The notes under the pieces were generated by a model. It did not search any database. It was not told the origin of the DNA and saw only the letters and a program-made list of their open reading frames with translations. Below, in pieces: positions 42,530-50,892 of a stretch of 64,000 nucleotides of DNA (the stretch's first letter is position 1; each line of letters starts with the position of its first letter). The translations under genes were made by a program, and so were the position numbers. Source of the DNA: CAZCAQ01 sp964496905 (GTDB lineage: Bacteria > Patescibacteriota > WWE3 > UBA101185 > UBA10185); NCBI GenBank assembly GCA_964496905.1, contig CAZCAQ010000004.1:6701-70700 (forward strand). The letters run 5' to 3'.

Positions 42530-43636
42530 ATGAAATTATCCTGTCCAATAAAAATAAATGCGCAAAGCAAACGTATTGCGTTAAAGTCACTAGCAATATT
42601 TTCCATTTTGCTACAACTTTCTATGCTTTTTTCGTTTTTAACACCGCAAAAGGCACTCGCCGCAACACTTTCTGGCGGAAGTGTCGCATTAAGTGATTCA
42701 AGACCAAGCACATCATCAACATATACAATAATATTCGATGGTTTGAGCTCAGCAACAATTAGGTGTATAAAAGTCGAATTTTCAACCTCAGCTGCATCAA
42801 TGTCTGGAGATGTAGGAACTGTTGTAACAGGCGCAACACTAGAAGCAAGCTCAATGGTAGGTACCGAAGCAAACTGGACCGAAGATAATGGCACGGCTAA
42901 TACAGTCAAGTTAACCTATGCAACTGGTGAAAACCTTACTGGAAACGATAAAGATTTAGTTTTAAGCGGAATTACCAACGGTGGAACAGCAGAAAATGAC
43001 TATTTTGTATTACTCTCTACATATTCTAACGCGGACTGTTCAACTGGAGGCGCAACCGATACAGGTGTTGCAGCTTTTATATACAGTACGGGACAAGCAG
43101 TTTCATTGACAGTGGATCCATCTTTGTCATTTACAGTGGCCGGTGTTTCTTCGGGTGGCTCAGTTAATGGTCAAACTACAAACGTTACCTCAACAGCATC
43201 TACAGTTCCATTCGCTCGTGTAGTTACTACCGGTACAAATGCAGTTGCCGAGCAATTAATGACGGTAGCAACAAATGCGACTTCCGGGTATACCGTTTAT
43301 GCAAGATATACTGCAGCTCCTACATCAGGTGGCAACAGCATTGACGACTTTACTGGTACAAATGCATCTCCTGCAACATTTTCAGCTGCAAACACAGAAG
43401 CATTTGGATATACAACCAGCGATGCAACTCTTGGCACTGGTACTGCCGATAGATTTACATCAAGTGGTGGTAATAAATGGGCAAAATTTACAACGGGTAA
43501 TTTAGAAGTCATGTTCAATTCGGCTCCAACAGCTAGTGATACAGCAGACATAGGCTACCAGGTAGGTATTTCAGGTGCTACACCTGCAGGTACTTATACA
43601 ACTACAGTAATACTAACTGCTACTGCATTGTATTAA
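42530..43636 (+). CDS. Secreted surface protein with WxL-like C-terminal module (paralog 2)
   Basis: 368 residues with a signal peptide ending ALA-ATL (residue 44). The N-terminal beta domain starts like paralog 1 (ATLSGGSVALSDSRP) but then diverges. From about residue 180 the C-terminal module is nearly identical in protein sequence: I count about eight differing residues over some 190, yet the DNA differs at many third codon positions. This means strong selection on the module's protein sequence rather than a very recent copy. A stretch around TCATTGACAGTGGATCCATC is identical in both, hinting at local gene conversion. Confidence 0.7.
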   Translation: MKLSCPIKINAQSKRIALKSLAIFSILLQLSMLFSFLTPQKALAATLSGGSVALSDSRPSTSSTYTIIFDGLSSATIRCIKVEFSTSAASMSGDVGTVVTGATLEASSMVGTEANWTEDNGTANTVKLTYATGENLTGNDKDLVLSGITNGGTAENDYFVLLSTYSNADCSTGGATDTGVAAFIYSTGQAVSLTVDPSLSFTVAGVSSGGSVNGQTTNVTSTASTVPFARVVTTGTNAVAEQLMTVATNATSGYTVYARYTAAPTSGGNSIDDFTGTNASPATFSAANTEAFGYTTSDATLGTGTADRFTSSGGNKWAKFTTGNLEVMFNSAPTASDTADIGYQVGISGATPAGTYTTTVILTATALY

Positions 43637-43694
43637 ACGTTGACACATTTTTATGCCATTTACTTATTTTATCTAAATGAGTAAAATCTTGTAG

Positions 43695-44633
43695 ATGGTG
43701 TTTTTTACCTTAAAGACAATAAAGACAGTAAAAGTCATAACTCCACTTCTAGTTTTAACTTTGTCACTAGGCCACGTTACAAAAGCCCAGAATGTGGTTG
43801 GTTTTAGCGTATCTCCTCCAACTTTTGAGCTTTCAGCAAACCCAGGTGATACTGTCACTAATGTCATAAAAGTATCCAACCCAACAGATTCACCTTTACA
43901 GCTTGTTGTGGATAGAAGAAACTTTACAGCACAAGGAGAATCCGGAGCAGTAGAGTTAACTGACGAAAACACAACCTTTTCTGTTGCATCATGGATAGAA
44001 GTTACACCAAAAGAAGCAACAATTCCGCCAAAATCTCAAAGTAAGTTTAACTATAAAATAGTAGTTCCACTTAATGCAGAACCAGGGGGCCATTTTGGTT
44101 CAATTGTATTTAGAATTAAAACGGGGGACAACGCCCAAGGGGCTAGTGTGGCCCAAGAAATAGGTTCTTTGTTGCTATTAAAAGTCGCTGGCCCAATTAA
44201 AGAAGATGCTGAAATAGTCTCTTTTAAATCTCTAGATTCATTTTACGAATATGGCCCCGTTGATTTTGAGATTAGAACAAAAAACAATGGAAGCGTCCAT
44301 ATAAGGCCAAAAGGTTACGTTGTCATTTCTGACTTTTTTGGGCGAACAGTAGCAAAAGTAGAAGTTGACCCTAAAAACGTACTACCAGGTGCAATAAGAA
44401 AAACGGAAGCTAAGTGGAACCAAAAATACTTGTTTAGTAAATACACCGCTACAGCAACGCTAAGCTATGGATCAGATAACAAAACAATGACAGCGACAAC
44501 AAGCTTTGGCGGACTTCCATACAAGCTAGTTGGCATTGTTTCTATAGTGGCGGGCATCGTAGCATTTATACTGTTTAAAGGCAGACATAGAATTAAAAAA
44601 GCGTACAAGGTTTTGGTTAGTAGCGAGCAATAA
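43695..44633 (+). CDS. Membrane-anchored DUF916-like surface protein
   Basis: 312 residues: signal peptide (KTVKVITPLLVLTLSLGHVTKAQ), an N-terminal beta domain VVGFSVSPPTFELSANPGDTVTNVIKVSNPTDSPLQL, a second domain with NAEPGGHFGSIVFRI and SVHIRPKGYVVISDFFG, then a C-terminal membrane helix (LVGIVSIVAGIVAFILF) with a basic tail. It is the second protein of this type in the locus and shares the layout of the one at 40321-41253. A TTGACA at 43640-43645 may be its -35 box. An in-frame ATG at 43677 is followed after five codons by TAG, so the ATG at 43695 is used here; the start is uncertain. It ends five bases before the dockerin gene. Confidence 0.65.
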   Translation: MVFFTLKTIKTVKVITPLLVLTLSLGHVTKAQNVVGFSVSPPTFELSANPGDTVTNVIKVSNPTDSPLQLVVDRRNFTAQGESGAVELTDENTTFSVASWIEVTPKEATIPPKSQSKFNYKIVVPLNAEPGGHFGSIVFRIKTGDNAQGASVAQEIGSLLLLKVAGPIKEDAEIVSFKSLDSFYEYGPVDFEIRTKNNGSVHIRPKGYVVISDFFGRTVAKVEVDPKNVLPGAIRKTEAKWNQKYLFSKYTATATLSYGSDNKTMTATTSFGGLPYKLVGIVSIVAGIVAFILFKGRHRIKKAYKVLVSSEQ

Positions 44634-44638
44634 AAAGT

Positions 44639-45598
44639 GTGCCAAGATTACTTCAAACTTTGCTTATAGTTCTAGCTCTCGCCACTTTTTCTGTTAAACA
44701 TACTCAAGCTCAAACTAACTTAAATGTCTCCTTGCAGGTAGGTGACACTACAATTACTTTAAGTGGTAAAACCTCTCCTTCAGCAATAGTAACAATCAGT
44801 GAAGACAACGCCATAGTAGGTACAACAAGCGCAGATTCATTAGGAAATTTTACAAAGACGCTGGACTCACAAAACGAAGGACTACACGAGTTTTCGATTT
44901 ATGCAACAGATACTTCATCCACAGTCACTGCAGTTACAACTGTATCCTTAAGCGCTGCTGCATTTGAAAACACCTCGGTCTCAAACATAATTCTACCTTC
45001 AACAATGTATATTACTAATACAAATGTGGACCAAGGAGACCCTATTACTCTAAGTGGATATGGAGTGCCTAGTTCTACCATACAAGTATATATCTCTACT
45101 GTTACAGGTTTTTCAACTACCACAAGCGATTCTAATGGCTACTGGACCTATACAATTGACACCACAAACGTTAGTGGGGGAGAACACAGTGTATATGTAA
45201 AAGTCGTAACTCCAAGCAATTACACAAGTCTTTCTAGTACACAAACTACAATTTCGGTTGATGTGCCAGCCGCTGACAACGAGGGCGACGACGACGATGA
45301 GGACGATGACAATGATAATGACGAAGACAGCGACAACAATGATACAATTATAGAAACAGTAACAAATCTAATTACGGATGGTTTAAGCAAAACAGAAGCA
45401 GATGAGACGCTTTTGAATATACTATCTTACTTTGATATTGATAAGAGTGGTAAGATTGAAATGAGCGAATTAGAACTTGCCCTTAGAAGGTGGATGCTGG
45501 AGGCCAAAGGTAAAGGTAGCGGCAACTGCGACCTTAATTTTGATGGCAAATGTAATATAGTAGATTTTTCTATTTTGCTCTATTACATAGATAGATAA
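44639..45598 (+). CDS. Secreted Ig-like protein with C-terminal dockerin domain
   Basis: A GTG at 44639 starts a 319-residue protein with a signal peptide (LLQTLLIVLALATFSVKHTQAQ). Two Ig-like beta domains follow (VGDTTITLSGKTSPSAIVTIS and VDQGDPITLSGYGVPSSTIQVYIS), then an acidic linker of Asp, Glu and Asn (about residues 216-238), then a type I dockerin: two calcium-loop segments, FDIDKSGKIEMSELELALRR and CDLNFDGKCNIVDFSILLYY, each with the D-x-D/N-x-S/D-G-x-I/N pattern followed by a helix. Dockerins bind cohesins; the next gene, one base away, encodes one. It has no enzyme domain, so it is not a classical cellulosome enzyme. Confidence 0.82.
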   Translation: MPRLLQTLLIVLALATFSVKHTQAQTNLNVSLQVGDTTITLSGKTSPSAIVTISEDNAIVGTTSADSLGNFTKTLDSQNEGLHEFSIYATDTSSTVTAVTTVSLSAAAFENTSVSNIILPSTMYITNTNVDQGDPITLSGYGVPSSTIQVYISTVTGFSTTTSDSNGYWTYTIDTTNVSGGEHSVYVKVVTPSNYTSLSSTQTTISVDVPAADNEGDDDDEDDDNDNDEDSDNNDTIIETVTNLITDGLSKTEADETLLNILSYFDIDKSGKIEMSELELALRRWMLEAKGKGSGNCDLNFDGKCNIVDFSILLYYIDR

Positions 45599-45599
45599 T

Positions 45600-46580
45600 A
45601 TGAAATATCCAGGAGTTAAAACATTTTTTAAATTAATTTTCTTTATCATTTCGTCATGGTTGTTAATTCATTTTTTTGGACTTTTTGGGGTATTTTTGGC
45701 AATTGCATACCCAATTTGGTGGTTTTTTGTCCCAAGACAAATTCCTTGTTTGTATTGTCAAACACATAAAGATCAAGAATGGTGCCCTTTATGTCACAAA
45801 ACTGTAAATAAGGCCAATGGAACAAGCCCAGAAAGCATAAAATCAGCTTTTTTGAATAGCTTTTTGATTTTGTTAATTTCAGTGCTTTCTCTTGGTTTTA
45901 TTTTTGTCGAAAGCCAAATTTTAACCAGAATGGGAGTTGTAACAACAAACAAAACAGCGACTTTTGAAATCCCGGCCGGAGGCGAGCGTAAGGTTGGAGA
46001 AAGTTTTCCAATGGAAATTAATCTAAATGATCTTCAAACTACTATAAACGCTTTTCAGGCCGATTTAAGGTTTGATCCTACAATCGTTGAGGCAGTAGAG
46101 ATTACAACTAAAGACTCGTTTGCCACTATTTCTGTTCAAAAAGAAATAAACAACGAACTGGGCTACATAAGATTTAGCGGGGGACTGCCAAATCCAGGTC
46201 ATAAAGGGCCCGAAGCATATGTAGGGACGGTGTATTTTAAAGGAAAATCCCCAGGAGTTACCGACGTTAAGTTTTTGCCAAGCTCTATGGTCCTTGCAAA
46301 TGATGGAAAAGGAACAAACGTGTTAAAAGATTTTGCTAAAGCTTCATACATTATAGTACCGGCAGAACCAGATGATATTTTTCCTGATATAAGTATGGTT
46401 TTTGAAGATGTCTCAAATATAAATGAAGCAAAAACCATGGATTTTACAGTTGATGGTAAGGTTCTTGGAACAGCCGATTCAATAAACCCAAATGTAATTG
46501 AGGAAAACCTATCATTAAATCCTTTCATGCTTATTGGAACACTGGATAGAATAATATTATCGCTCTGGCAATTTCAGTAA
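45600..46580 (+). CDS. Membrane-anchored cohesin-domain protein
   Basis: The ATG follows the dockerin gene's stop by one base. The 326-residue protein starts with hydrophobic membrane segments (about residues 10-40), a zinc-ribbon-like loop with two CxxC pairs (CLYC and CPLC), another membrane helix (about 80-105), then an extracellular cohesin domain (about 118-255): PAGGERKVGESFPMEINLND, INAFQADLRFDPTIVEAVEI, GYIRFSGG, GTVYFKGKSPGVTDVKFLPSS. The order and strand pattern fit type I/II cohesins. A short amphipathic C-terminus follows. With the adjacent dockerin protein it forms a likely membrane-tethered cohesin-dockerin pair. Confidence 0.8.
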   Translation: MKYPGVKTFFKLIFFIISSWLLIHFFGLFGVFLAIAYPIWWFFVPRQIPCLYCQTHKDQEWCPLCHKTVNKANGTSPESIKSAFLNSFLILLISVLSLGFIFVESQILTRMGVVTTNKTATFEIPAGGERKVGESFPMEINLNDLQTTINAFQADLRFDPTIVEAVEITTKDSFATISVQKEINNELGYIRFSGGLPNPGHKGPEAYVGTVYFKGKSPGVTDVKFLPSSMVLANDGKGTNVLKDFAKASYIIVPAEPDDIFPDISMVFEDVSNINEAKTMDFTVDGKVLGTADSINPNVIEENLSLNPFMLIGTLDRIILSLWQFQ

Positions 46581-46634
46581 AACAGCTACTCAAATGCTCA
46601 AAAAACTTATACAATACATCCGCCCAATCCAAAC

Positions 46635-48899
46635 ATGCCAAGAACATACATTGAGTCTGAACCTAGAATAATAAACAAAGTACTGTCCAAAGAAAACAAC
46701 AAAGACTTTTTATATCTTGCCACAACAAACGAAAACAAACTTAGAGAATTTAAAAAACTAGTCCCTCACAGAACAATAGTTGCCGTAGATTTGTCGTTTG
46801 ATGAGGTTCAATCACTTGATCACTACGAAGTAGCGCGGAAAAAAGCCAAACTAGCTTTTGAAAAATACGACTATAACCCATTGTTAGTAGAAGATACTGC
46901 TCTTGAAATTACAGGGCTAAACAACAGGCCTGGAACTTTTGCCGATTTTTTTATTTCTGACCCCGAAATGCGTCGCCGTATAGCCGTAGATTGGCTAAAG
47001 GATAAGGATAGGCGTGCTACAGTGCGAGTATTATTAGCTCTTTATGATGGAGTCGAAGTCTTTATTTTTGAAGGCATTACACATGGTGAAATAGCAGAAG
47101 AGCCAAGAGGGTACTTTAATTTTGGCTTTGACGACATTTTTATTCCAGCAGGGCAACCAAGAGGTGAAAAGCGAACATTTGCAGAAATGTCGTTGGATGA
47201 AAAAAATAAGTACTCAATGCGCCGAAAGGCTATTGAAGATTATTTAGCCCGTGAAGACACGCTAAGACTTGGAAGGTACGTACTAGAATTACCTGAGCCT
47301 TTTGAATCAGAAATTTTGCGAGTTAGACTAGATAAAATCAACACAAAAAAAGCCGCAGTAAAATTTGCATACACACTTGAAGCAATTGAGGGCAATAAAC
47401 CCAATCCGTCATTTACTGCCCCCAATTTTGAGCCAATTATTAAGCAACATTCCATTTACTACGACCGTTTTGTTGTAAAAAAAGACACTCCTAGCATAGG
47501 ACTGATAATTACAGATATAGACAAATCCGAACTTAAACTTAAAAAAAACGGTGAAAGCATTTTATGGCAAATGGGACCAGAGAGAAGGGAATTGGCACTT
47601 GCTCAGCGCGCAGAGTATTTTTTGCATAATACAAGCCCAGAAATCATAAAAATCATCACTCAAATGGAAAAAACACAGGCTTATCCTAAAAAAATTAACA
47701 AAAGAAGCGCAACTTTAGAGACTCTTTTGCAAATAGATTACAAAGATACGCCTTTTTACGCACGCGCAATTAGAGAAGTAGGCTATAAAAAGCTTGCAGC
47801 AGACAAAGAAGTTAGCCGTCGGTATTCGACTCAATACGGACTTTTTAACAAAATAGGCAAGTACCCAAGACTCATGATAGGAGTTGGATCAATGCCCGCC
47901 GTATCATGCTGGAGAGACGTCATTTTAACAGCCATAATAGGCCACATGCCGGTTTTTGTGGCAAGAAACAACATATATGCTGGAAACAACCCTCTGCGCA
48001 TTAAACTAATTCAAGAAGTCAAAAGAGCGCTTGAAGAACAAGACCTGCCAGCACAAGTAAAAAACATAGTAGAACGAAACATAGGCACAGCAATAGGAAG
48101 CGGAAACCCTTTGGAAGAACTAAAAATCGCCAAAGATCTGTATAAAAAGGCTGGAGTTAAGCTTTTTAGAATTTACGGCATAAATAGCGATCCGCGTGTG
48201 GTTAAAACCGCAGAACTATTACGCAAAGAATTTGGCACTGAAATTGAAATTTTTGCTGGCCAAATCATAGATAAAACTCAAGGACTTGAACTTATTAACA
48301 AAGCCAAGGTCGACGGATTAGTTTTTGGCCATGGGGGAGGGAGGCAATGTACAAGCGCAACAAACGGCATGGCTCTTTCTTCGCTAGAAGAAATTTACAG
48401 CGTAGTTACAGACGAACGATTTAATTCAACAACTTTGCTCCATGAAGGTGGCGTAGCAAAAACAGTAGGCGGGCTAATAGTGCTAGGCATTGACGGTATA
48501 ATTTACAATCAACAGGTTACGCGCGGAACAATCGAAACTGGCGGTCTTTTTGTTCAAAACAAAAGAGGGGAGTTCGGCCAACCTTACAACGGAAGCGCAA
48601 GTGCTCCCACTATGATAATTGAAGCTGCTAATCCAACTTTGCACGACAAAATGCTTTATTACTCAGGACGAACAAAAGTTCCAGAAGGCAAAAAAGGTTT
48701 TACTTTTTACGCCGAGAAGGCCAATTCTATGGCATTTTGGATTGAAGATTTTAAACATCAAATGGCACGTACCTTAGCCGACCTAGGCGTTCGCGATATG
48801 TGCGAACTGCGCGAATTTATTGAGGGATATGACAAGGAGTTGTTGCGGATTGTCACACCTGATGCGTCGCAACTTTCTAGTGCATGGGGTACTAAATGA
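46635..48899 (+). CDS. Fusion of HAM1/RdgB NTP pyrophosphatase with an IMP-dehydrogenase-like domain
   Basis: 754 residues in three parts. Residues about 22-200 match the HAM1/RdgB family, which removes ITP, XTP and dITP: FLYLATTNENKLREF, VEDTALEITGLNNRPGTFADF, GYFNFGFDDIFIPAGQPRG and SMRRKAIEDYL. Residues about 200-395 are a linker domain I cannot assign. Residues about 395-754 resemble an IMPDH/GMP-reductase barrel: GVGSMPAVSC, RIYGINSDPRVV, VFGHGGGRQCTSATNG (Cys572 at the position of the IMPDH catalytic Cys), LHEGGVAKTVGGLIVLGIDGI and a C-terminal ADLGVRDMCELRE. The two activities are linked by IMP: ITP to IMP, then oxidation. No Bateman/CBS domain is evident. Fusion seen directly; activity inferred. 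Confidence 0.75.
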   Translation: MPRTYIESEPRIINKVLSKENNKDFLYLATTNENKLREFKKLVPHRTIVAVDLSFDEVQSLDHYEVARKKAKLAFEKYDYNPLLVEDTALEITGLNNRPGTFADFFISDPEMRRRIAVDWLKDKDRRATVRVLLALYDGVEVFIFEGITHGEIAEEPRGYFNFGFDDIFIPAGQPRGEKRTFAEMSLDEKNKYSMRRKAIEDYLAREDTLRLGRYVLELPEPFESEILRVRLDKINTKKAAVKFAYTLEAIEGNKPNPSFTAPNFEPIIKQHSIYYDRFVVKKDTPSIGLIITDIDKSELKLKKNGESILWQMGPERRELALAQRAEYFLHNTSPEIIKIITQMEKTQAYPKKINKRSATLETLLQIDYKDTPFYARAIREVGYKKLAADKEVSRRYSTQYGLFNKIGKYPRLMIGVGSMPAVSCWRDVILTAIIGHMPVFVARNNIYAGNNPLRIKLIQEVKRALEEQDLPAQVKNIVERNIGTAIGSGNPLEELKIAKDLYKKAGVKLFRIYGINSDPRVVKTAELLRKEFGTEIEIFAGQIIDKTQGLELINKAKVDGLVFGHGGGRQCTSATNGMALSSLEEIYSVVTDERFNSTTLLHEGGVAKTVGGLIVLGIDGIIYNQQVTRGTIETGGLFVQNKRGEFGQPYNGSASAPTMIIEAANPTLHDKMLYYSGRTKVPEGKKGFTFYAEKANSMAFWIEDFKHQMARTLADLGVRDMCELREFIEGYDKELLRIVTPDASQLSSAWGTK

Positions 48900-48934
48900 A
48901 GAGACCACGGGCTAAAGCCCATAATCTCTTCTTT
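48898..48934 (+). terminator. Nested hairpin terminator
   Basis: GAAGAGA (48898-48904) pairs with TCTCTTC (48925-48931) around an inner GGGCT/AGCCC hairpin (48909-48913 with 48916-48920), then TTT. It overlaps the stop codon of the fusion gene. Confidence 0.7.
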
Positions 48935-48992
48935 CCTGCTTCGTTTTCTTTCTCGCATCTCACGCTAAAACGTGGAATCTCCTCGCAGGAAA
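48932..48992 (+). other. Second folded intergenic element
   Basis: TTTCCTGC (48932-48939) pairs with GCAGGAAA (48985-48992) around a small CACG/CGTG hairpin (48961-48964 with 48971-48974). It directly follows the terminator and has no T-run, so its role is unclear: a leader structure, RNA-processing site or small RNA. Confidence 0.4.
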
Positions 48993-49000
48993 TAATTCAA

Positions 49001-49028
49001 TTGAAAAAGCCTACATTACAGGTAGAAT
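49001..49028 (+). promoter_or_regulatory. Promoter, probably leaderless
   Basis: TTGAAA (49001-49006), 16 bases, TAGAAT (49023-49028), then six bases to the ATG at 49035. Confidence 0.6.
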
Positions 49029-49034
49029 TATATT

Positions 49035-49580
49035 ATGATGACAAGTATTGCTCCAGAACCCAAAGGTAGCTCACGAACCAAAGAAATACTCATTTTTAGT
49101 CTAATTGGGCTGTTTGTACTAATTGTATTAATGTTGCCTTCATTGTCGCTTTTATATCTAAATAATAAAAAACCCGAATTGGGGCAATTTTTTAAATATG
49201 CCTCAGAAAAAACCAAAACTGACATTATTAATGAGATAAATACAGATAGTATTGAACCATATAACGAACCAATTCAAACAAACACAAATACTCAGAACAC
49301 GGCTACAATCACTCAGGCTATTACTGATGTGTATACAAAAAATGGCCTGCAACTTAGTTTGTTTACATACCCTGCACAATGTAATGTTGCCCGGATTACA
49401 GGCGATTATGTTCAATTCAACAGCATAAAGTGTTACTCTGAAAGTGAAATCGGCGCTCTTAGAGGAAGTTTTAAAGTGTATTTTGATCAAGCCACGCCTC
49501 AAACTCAACTAAACATAATAGAAACCAGCATTTTAAGAATTATTGGGCAAGGAACTCCTTACCCTCCAGTATCAAATTAA
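49035..49580 (+). CDS. Single-pass membrane protein, unknown
   Basis: 181 residues: a short cytoplasmic head, one membrane helix (EILIFSLIGLFVLIVLMLPSLSLLYL), an Asn/Thr-rich stalk (about 60-95) and an outer domain with two cysteines (QCNVARI and SIKCYSE) likely to pair. No family recognised. It starts at a well-placed promoter and is followed after 15 bases by the band-7 gene, so the pair may act together at the membrane. Confidence 0.55.
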   Translation: MMTSIAPEPKGSSRTKEILIFSLIGLFVLIVLMLPSLSLLYLNNKKPELGQFFKYASEKTKTDIINEINTDSIEPYNEPIQTNTNTQNTATITQAITDVYTKNGLQLSLFTYPAQCNVARITGDYVQFNSIKCYSESEIGALRGSFKVYFDQATPQTQLNIIETSILRIIGQGTPYPPVSN

Positions 49581-49595
49581 GTAAAAAAGGAAATT

Positions 49596-50504
49596 ATGTT
49601 TCAAAGTACAACAAACTCGGTGCAATCATTTGTAAGACTGGTTGCGTTTGTAATTTCAGTAATAATTTTGTCAGTTCTTGTAGTATTGCCAATTGCTGCG
49701 TTTTCAAGCTCCATTTCGGGGTCTGCGCTATTATTAGGTATTCCAGCACTGGTTTTTGTAGTGTGGGCATCGGCAATTATCTGCAAAATGTTTTTTATTT
49801 TGCCTGAATGGGAAGCAATGGTCGTTTTACGACTTGGAAAATTTGACGGAGTAAGGGGAGCGGGCTTTTTTGTAATTCCTCCATTTATTTACTCGGTCGC
49901 ATCAATAGTTGATATGCGAATCGAAACCCACCAAGTAGAAGCAACTGCCACACTGACCAAAGATAACGTAGCCACAAAAGTAACTGCAGCTCTAGAGTTT
50001 AAGGTAGAAGATGCGCGAAAAGCCACTATGGACGTACAGAACTACCGTTTGTCGGTAACCTGGCTAAGTACTGAAGCCTTAAAAAATACAATTGGTTCTT
50101 TGGACTTAAAAGAACTATTAAGCGACCGCGAACGTATTGCTGAACAGCTTAAAATTCAAATTGACCAAGGAGCAGCAACATATGGAGTTGATATTAGAGC
50201 TGTTCGTATTACTGATATTGATACACCTCAGCAATTAATGGACGAGTTAGCCGCAATTGCAAGAGCAAAAAGGTCAGCTGAAGCAAAACAGATAGAAGCA
50301 GAAGCAGAGGTTTTAGTTGCTGAGAAAATAAACGAAGCCAGTTCCAAACTAGAATCTAGTAAATATGGTATGCGTTTGCGCGAACTGCAAATTTTAAACA
50401 GTATGAGCAAAGAAACCGGAAGTATGGTCATCATTTATCCATACGGCGATAGAGATGGCGAAGAAATAGCGCACAACGTAACAGGGCATCATAAGGCGCA
50501 ATAA
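49596..50504 (+). CDS. SPFH/band-7 (stomatin-like) membrane protein
   Basis: SPFH proteins form large ring assemblies on membranes that organise lipids and proteases. The 302 residues have two N-terminal membrane segments (about 15-70), then the band-7 domain: EWEAMVVLRLGKFDGVRGAGFFVIPPFI, VDMRIETHQVEATATLTKDNV, ALKNTIGSLDLKELLSDRERIAEQL and GVDIRAVRITDIDTPQQLMDEL, and an Ala/Glu-rich coiled coil (RAKRSAEAKQIEAEAEVLVAEKINEA). A Shine-Dalgarno AAGGA precedes the ATG. No NfeD partner is adjacent; the upstream small membrane protein may be its partner. Confidence 0.9.
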   Translation: MFQSTTNSVQSFVRLVAFVISVIILSVLVVLPIAAFSSSISGSALLLGIPALVFVVWASAIICKMFFILPEWEAMVVLRLGKFDGVRGAGFFVIPPFIYSVASIVDMRIETHQVEATATLTKDNVATKVTAALEFKVEDARKATMDVQNYRLSVTWLSTEALKNTIGSLDLKELLSDRERIAEQLKIQIDQGAATYGVDIRAVRITDIDTPQQLMDELAAIARAKRSAEAKQIEAEAEVLVAEKINEASSKLESSKYGMRLRELQILNSMSKETGSMVIIYPYGDRDGEEIAHNVTGHHKAQ

Positions 50505-50523
50505 TAGTTAAACATAAAAGAAG

Positions 50524-50569
50524 CGCCGAGTTAACTTGTAGTTTATAAATAAACTAAAGTAACTCGGCA
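50524..50569 (-). terminator. Terminator between convergent genes
   Basis: GCCGAGTTA (50526-50534) pairs with TAACTCGGC (50561-50569), with an inner AGTTTA/TAAACT stem. On the minus strand it is followed by CTTCTTTT, so it mainly serves the minus-strand Cys-rich gene; it can also end the band-7 transcript. Confidence 0.65.
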
Positions 50570-50574
50570 CTAGA

Positions 50575-50811
50575 CTATTCGGGACACCTACAGCGTGTTG
50601 CAGCACTTGTTTGTACGTAATTTCGTACCCCCTTGCATTGTTTACAATAAAAAATACTGTAATAATGCACCCATGGTAAATTACAGCGGATACACCCAAG
50701 TCCAACATTAATCTTCACCTTGTCCTCATAACATGGACCATGGGCGGGGTCCGTACAAGTTACACGAGGCAAATATTGGATTTTTTTCGTGGCCACGATA
50801 ACATCCTCCAT
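50575..50811 (-). CDS. Small cysteine-rich protein, likely zinc-binding
   Basis: Starting at 50811 (MEDVIVATKKIQYLPRV) it encodes 78 residues with eight cysteines, including CIRC, CKQC and the C-terminal CRC, a pattern typical of zinc ribbons or small zinc fingers. A first pair (CTDPAHGPC) lies near residue 18. A longer in-frame start at 50862 would add a hydrophobic stretch; the choice is uncertain. Codon use is less AT-rich than its neighbours. No family recognised. Confidence 0.5.
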   Translation of the reverse strand: MEDVIVATKKIQYLPRVTCTDPAHGPCYEDKVKINVGLGCIRCNLPWVHYYSIFYCKQCKGVRNYVQTSAATRCRCPE

Positions 50812-50892
50812 TGCAAAAGATTGAGTGAACAACAAAATACCACATTTTATCAGATTATGCAATAACTATAGGTTGCGTGGAATGACTTAAGT

